DNA of 64,000 nucleotides from Okapia johnstoni (Eukaryota; Chordata; Mammalia; Artiodactyla; Giraffidae): the NCBI GenBank assembly GCA_024291935.2, contig CM044307.1:101251461-101315460 (forward strand). Direction: 5' to 3'. Of this stretch, positions 59,001 to 62,000 are shown piece after piece. A program made the position numbers and the translations under genes. The notes beneath the pieces are model-generated. The model searched no databases and was not told the DNA's origin. It saw only the letters and a list, made by a program, of their open reading frames with translations. Each line of letters begins with the position of its first letter. Positions within the stretch are counted from its first letter, which is position 1.

Positions 59001-62000
59001 TTTGAAGAGTGTTCAAAGTAGAGGAAATGGCAAAGTGCAGTCATAGCACAGGGATGAAAGCGATAAAAGAGGATAAGGTCATTAAAGGTCATGTTAAAGA
59101 TGAAATAGAATAGAGGGGTATTTGTGCAATTTTTATTTGAATGCTTATGAATTTATTTTTCAACTACTTGTGAGTTTATGTCAAGATAAAAAATAGAAGT
59201 GTTAGAAAACTTGGCATAAACAGTAATTTTAATATTGTTTAGAGAAGCTTTGGGGAAAAGACTTCAACACTATTCAGGTTAATAATGCCATTGTGTAGCA
59301 TTGGATTCTTAGTTACAAGAATTCTATAACCCCATGTTTATTATTAGAGAAGTGAGTATATTTGTGTTATCTGAGGGCAGACAAAGGAGTATCTGTTTGA
59401 CTGACCATATTACTACTATTGATTGTCAGCCACACACCAACACTCTGTTAAACCCATTGCAGATAACACTGCAACCAGTCTTCACCACAGTTCTGGGAAG
59501 TATGTGGGGAAATCGGTATGATTTCCCTTACAGTTGAGGAAATGAAGGTTCAGAAAAGTAGATTACACTCAAAATCAGTGAAAGACTTAAGTCTCTCCAG
59601 TGCCTGGCCTCAGGATCTTTCAGTTTGGCCCAACTCCTTGAAGTTGCAGAATAGTAACAAGCTGACTCGTTTTCTCTAATCTGATCTGTAAGAACCTGTG
59701 AAGTAGTTTCTGCTTTGGCATTAGAGAACCCCTGTCTGTAGTGTTTGCTTTTGGGTGACCAGGCTTTATCAGAAAGACTGCAGATGTTGGATATTATCAC
59801 AGGTACTATGCTAAATGACATGTTTTACAATTATAAAGACACTGAGGAATGAATAGAAAATGGCTCGTGGCACAAACAAATTCAGTCAACCAGGATGCCC
59901 CAGTTTCACTTATTGAATGAATTAACATAAACAGATTTTTGTTGAGCGCCTCTCATGTAGCAGACACTCTTTTAGGTACTGGGACTATGATAGAGGATGA
60001 AACAATATCTGCCTGCATAGTGCATGTTATCAAGCTGGGGAAGACCCCAAAACTGGTAAATATACACCATTACGCCAGGTACTGACGGATGGTATAAAGA
60101 ACAGCAGTGCAGAATACAAGGGATGGAGAGGGAGGGGAATTGGGCTGTTCATTTAAGTGGGTGATTAGAGAATGCCTCTTCATTTGAGTACAGACTGAAT
60201 GTCCTTGGGAGCTAGCTGGGAAGAGTGAAGAGTGTTCAAAGTGGAGGAAGTGGCAAAGTGCAGTCATAGCACAGGGGTTAAAGTGATAGAAGACAATAAG
60301 GACTTATAGGTCATGTTCAAGATGTTTCTTTCTTGACTAGTCTTTCTTTTAAAACTTATATGACAATAAAAGTGTTAATGAAGTAACCAATGCGTGAAAG
60401 CATCATAAGACATGAAACAGCTTGCCCTGTCACCAGCACTGGGTCTTAGGCCATGCTGTAGTTGGGAGGTCCAGGAAGAAGAACGACCAAGTATAAGAGA
60501 CTGTTGTTCAGTTGCTCCATCATGTTGGACCCTTGGAAATCCCATGGACAGCAGCATGCCAGGCTTCCCTGTCCTTCACCATCTCCTGGAGCCTGCTCAA
60601 ACTCATGTCCATTGAGCCAGTGATGCCATCCAACCATCTCATCCTCTGTTGTCCCCTTCTCCTCTTGCCTTCTATCTTTCCCAGCATCAGGGTCTTTTCT
60701 AATGAGGCAGCTCTTCACTGAGCAAGACCTAGTTTTTCCCACAGCCAGTCCCTCCCATCAAGAAGATTCCACAAGCCTCTTATCCTCACCCATCAGAGGG
60801 CAGACAGAATGAAAATCACAGTCACAGAAAACTAACTGAACTGATCACATGGATCACAGCCTTGTCTAACTCAATCCAACTATGAACCATGCCATGTAGG
60901 GCCACCCAAGATGAACAGGTCATGGTGGAGAGTTCTGACAAATGCGGTCCACTGGAGAAGGGAATGGCAAACCACTTCAGCATTCTTGCCTTGAGAACCC
61001 CATGAACAGCATGAAAAGGCAAAAATAGGAGACTGAGGAGGAGACATAAAGAGATTGGGGGAAAACCAGAGTGTGCTCTTGGAGCCAAGTGCAGAAAGTG
61101 TATCCAGGAGGAAAGACTAATGGATTGACACAAATGTTGCTGAGAATTCAAGTAGGAAGAAGACAGATATAACCTTTGAATACAGCAACTGAAGGTCATG
61201 GATGACAAGAACAGCTTAATTTCAGGCAATCTTGCTATCCATCTATACTTCAGCCAGAGTAGCTTAACTTTTATATACTTCACTTCTTGGGATTTCATAC
61301 AAGCACTTATTTTAAATAAAGATTTTGTGACTAAACTCACTTGAAGATTGGAGTTCTAACTCCAGTCTTTTGCAAATAAGGAAACTCAGCAGAAAGGTTT
61401 AATGGCTTTCCTAAAGTGACAAAGCAAATTCTTAATAGTAACAGGGTGAGATGAGAACCTTGGTTGTTTTGCATCCTGATTAAGGGATTACATCCACTAT
61501 CATACAGCATTCAATATATATTATTGGGTGTATTATTATCAAATGATAATCCATCATGCACATAGAGGCATGATAATATATTATTACTTAATACATGGCA
61601 TTTTCATTAGACATTGTGACATCATTCCAGAGCAATAAAACCAAGTATGAGTCATCTATGCATTTCAACATGGTTGGTAACAATTCAGTTACATTTATGC
61701 ATAATTTTACATTAATATCCATTAAGATAAAGTATCTTAAGTCTATCAGTTTATATTTTAAAGGAGATTTATATATGTCTGTATGCCTTAATTATGTACA
61801 TGTATGTTTACCTGTATATAACATGGTTGATTTTTTTTTTATATATTATGTTAAAATATACACTGCACACACAGATTGACGTTAGCATTACTCCATGTGT
61901 GGAATATGTTTGATTTATGATAGTAATAATTATTCTAAAACAATAAGGTAAAGAGATAAATATAAAGCTAGAAAATATGTGAGAAAATCTATTTAGAATT

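Larger units (their letters stand above)
59935..61215 (-). mobile_element. L2 LINE, antisense, split by BovB
   Basis: Antisense L2 start 'tttttgttgagcgcctctca' with 'ggtactgggactatgataga' near 59,935-60,030; later part 'ccaagtgcagaaagtgtatc' with 'cacaaatgttgctgagaatt' at about 61,085-61,150. The BovB at 60,504-61,024 lies between them. Confidence 0.45.
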
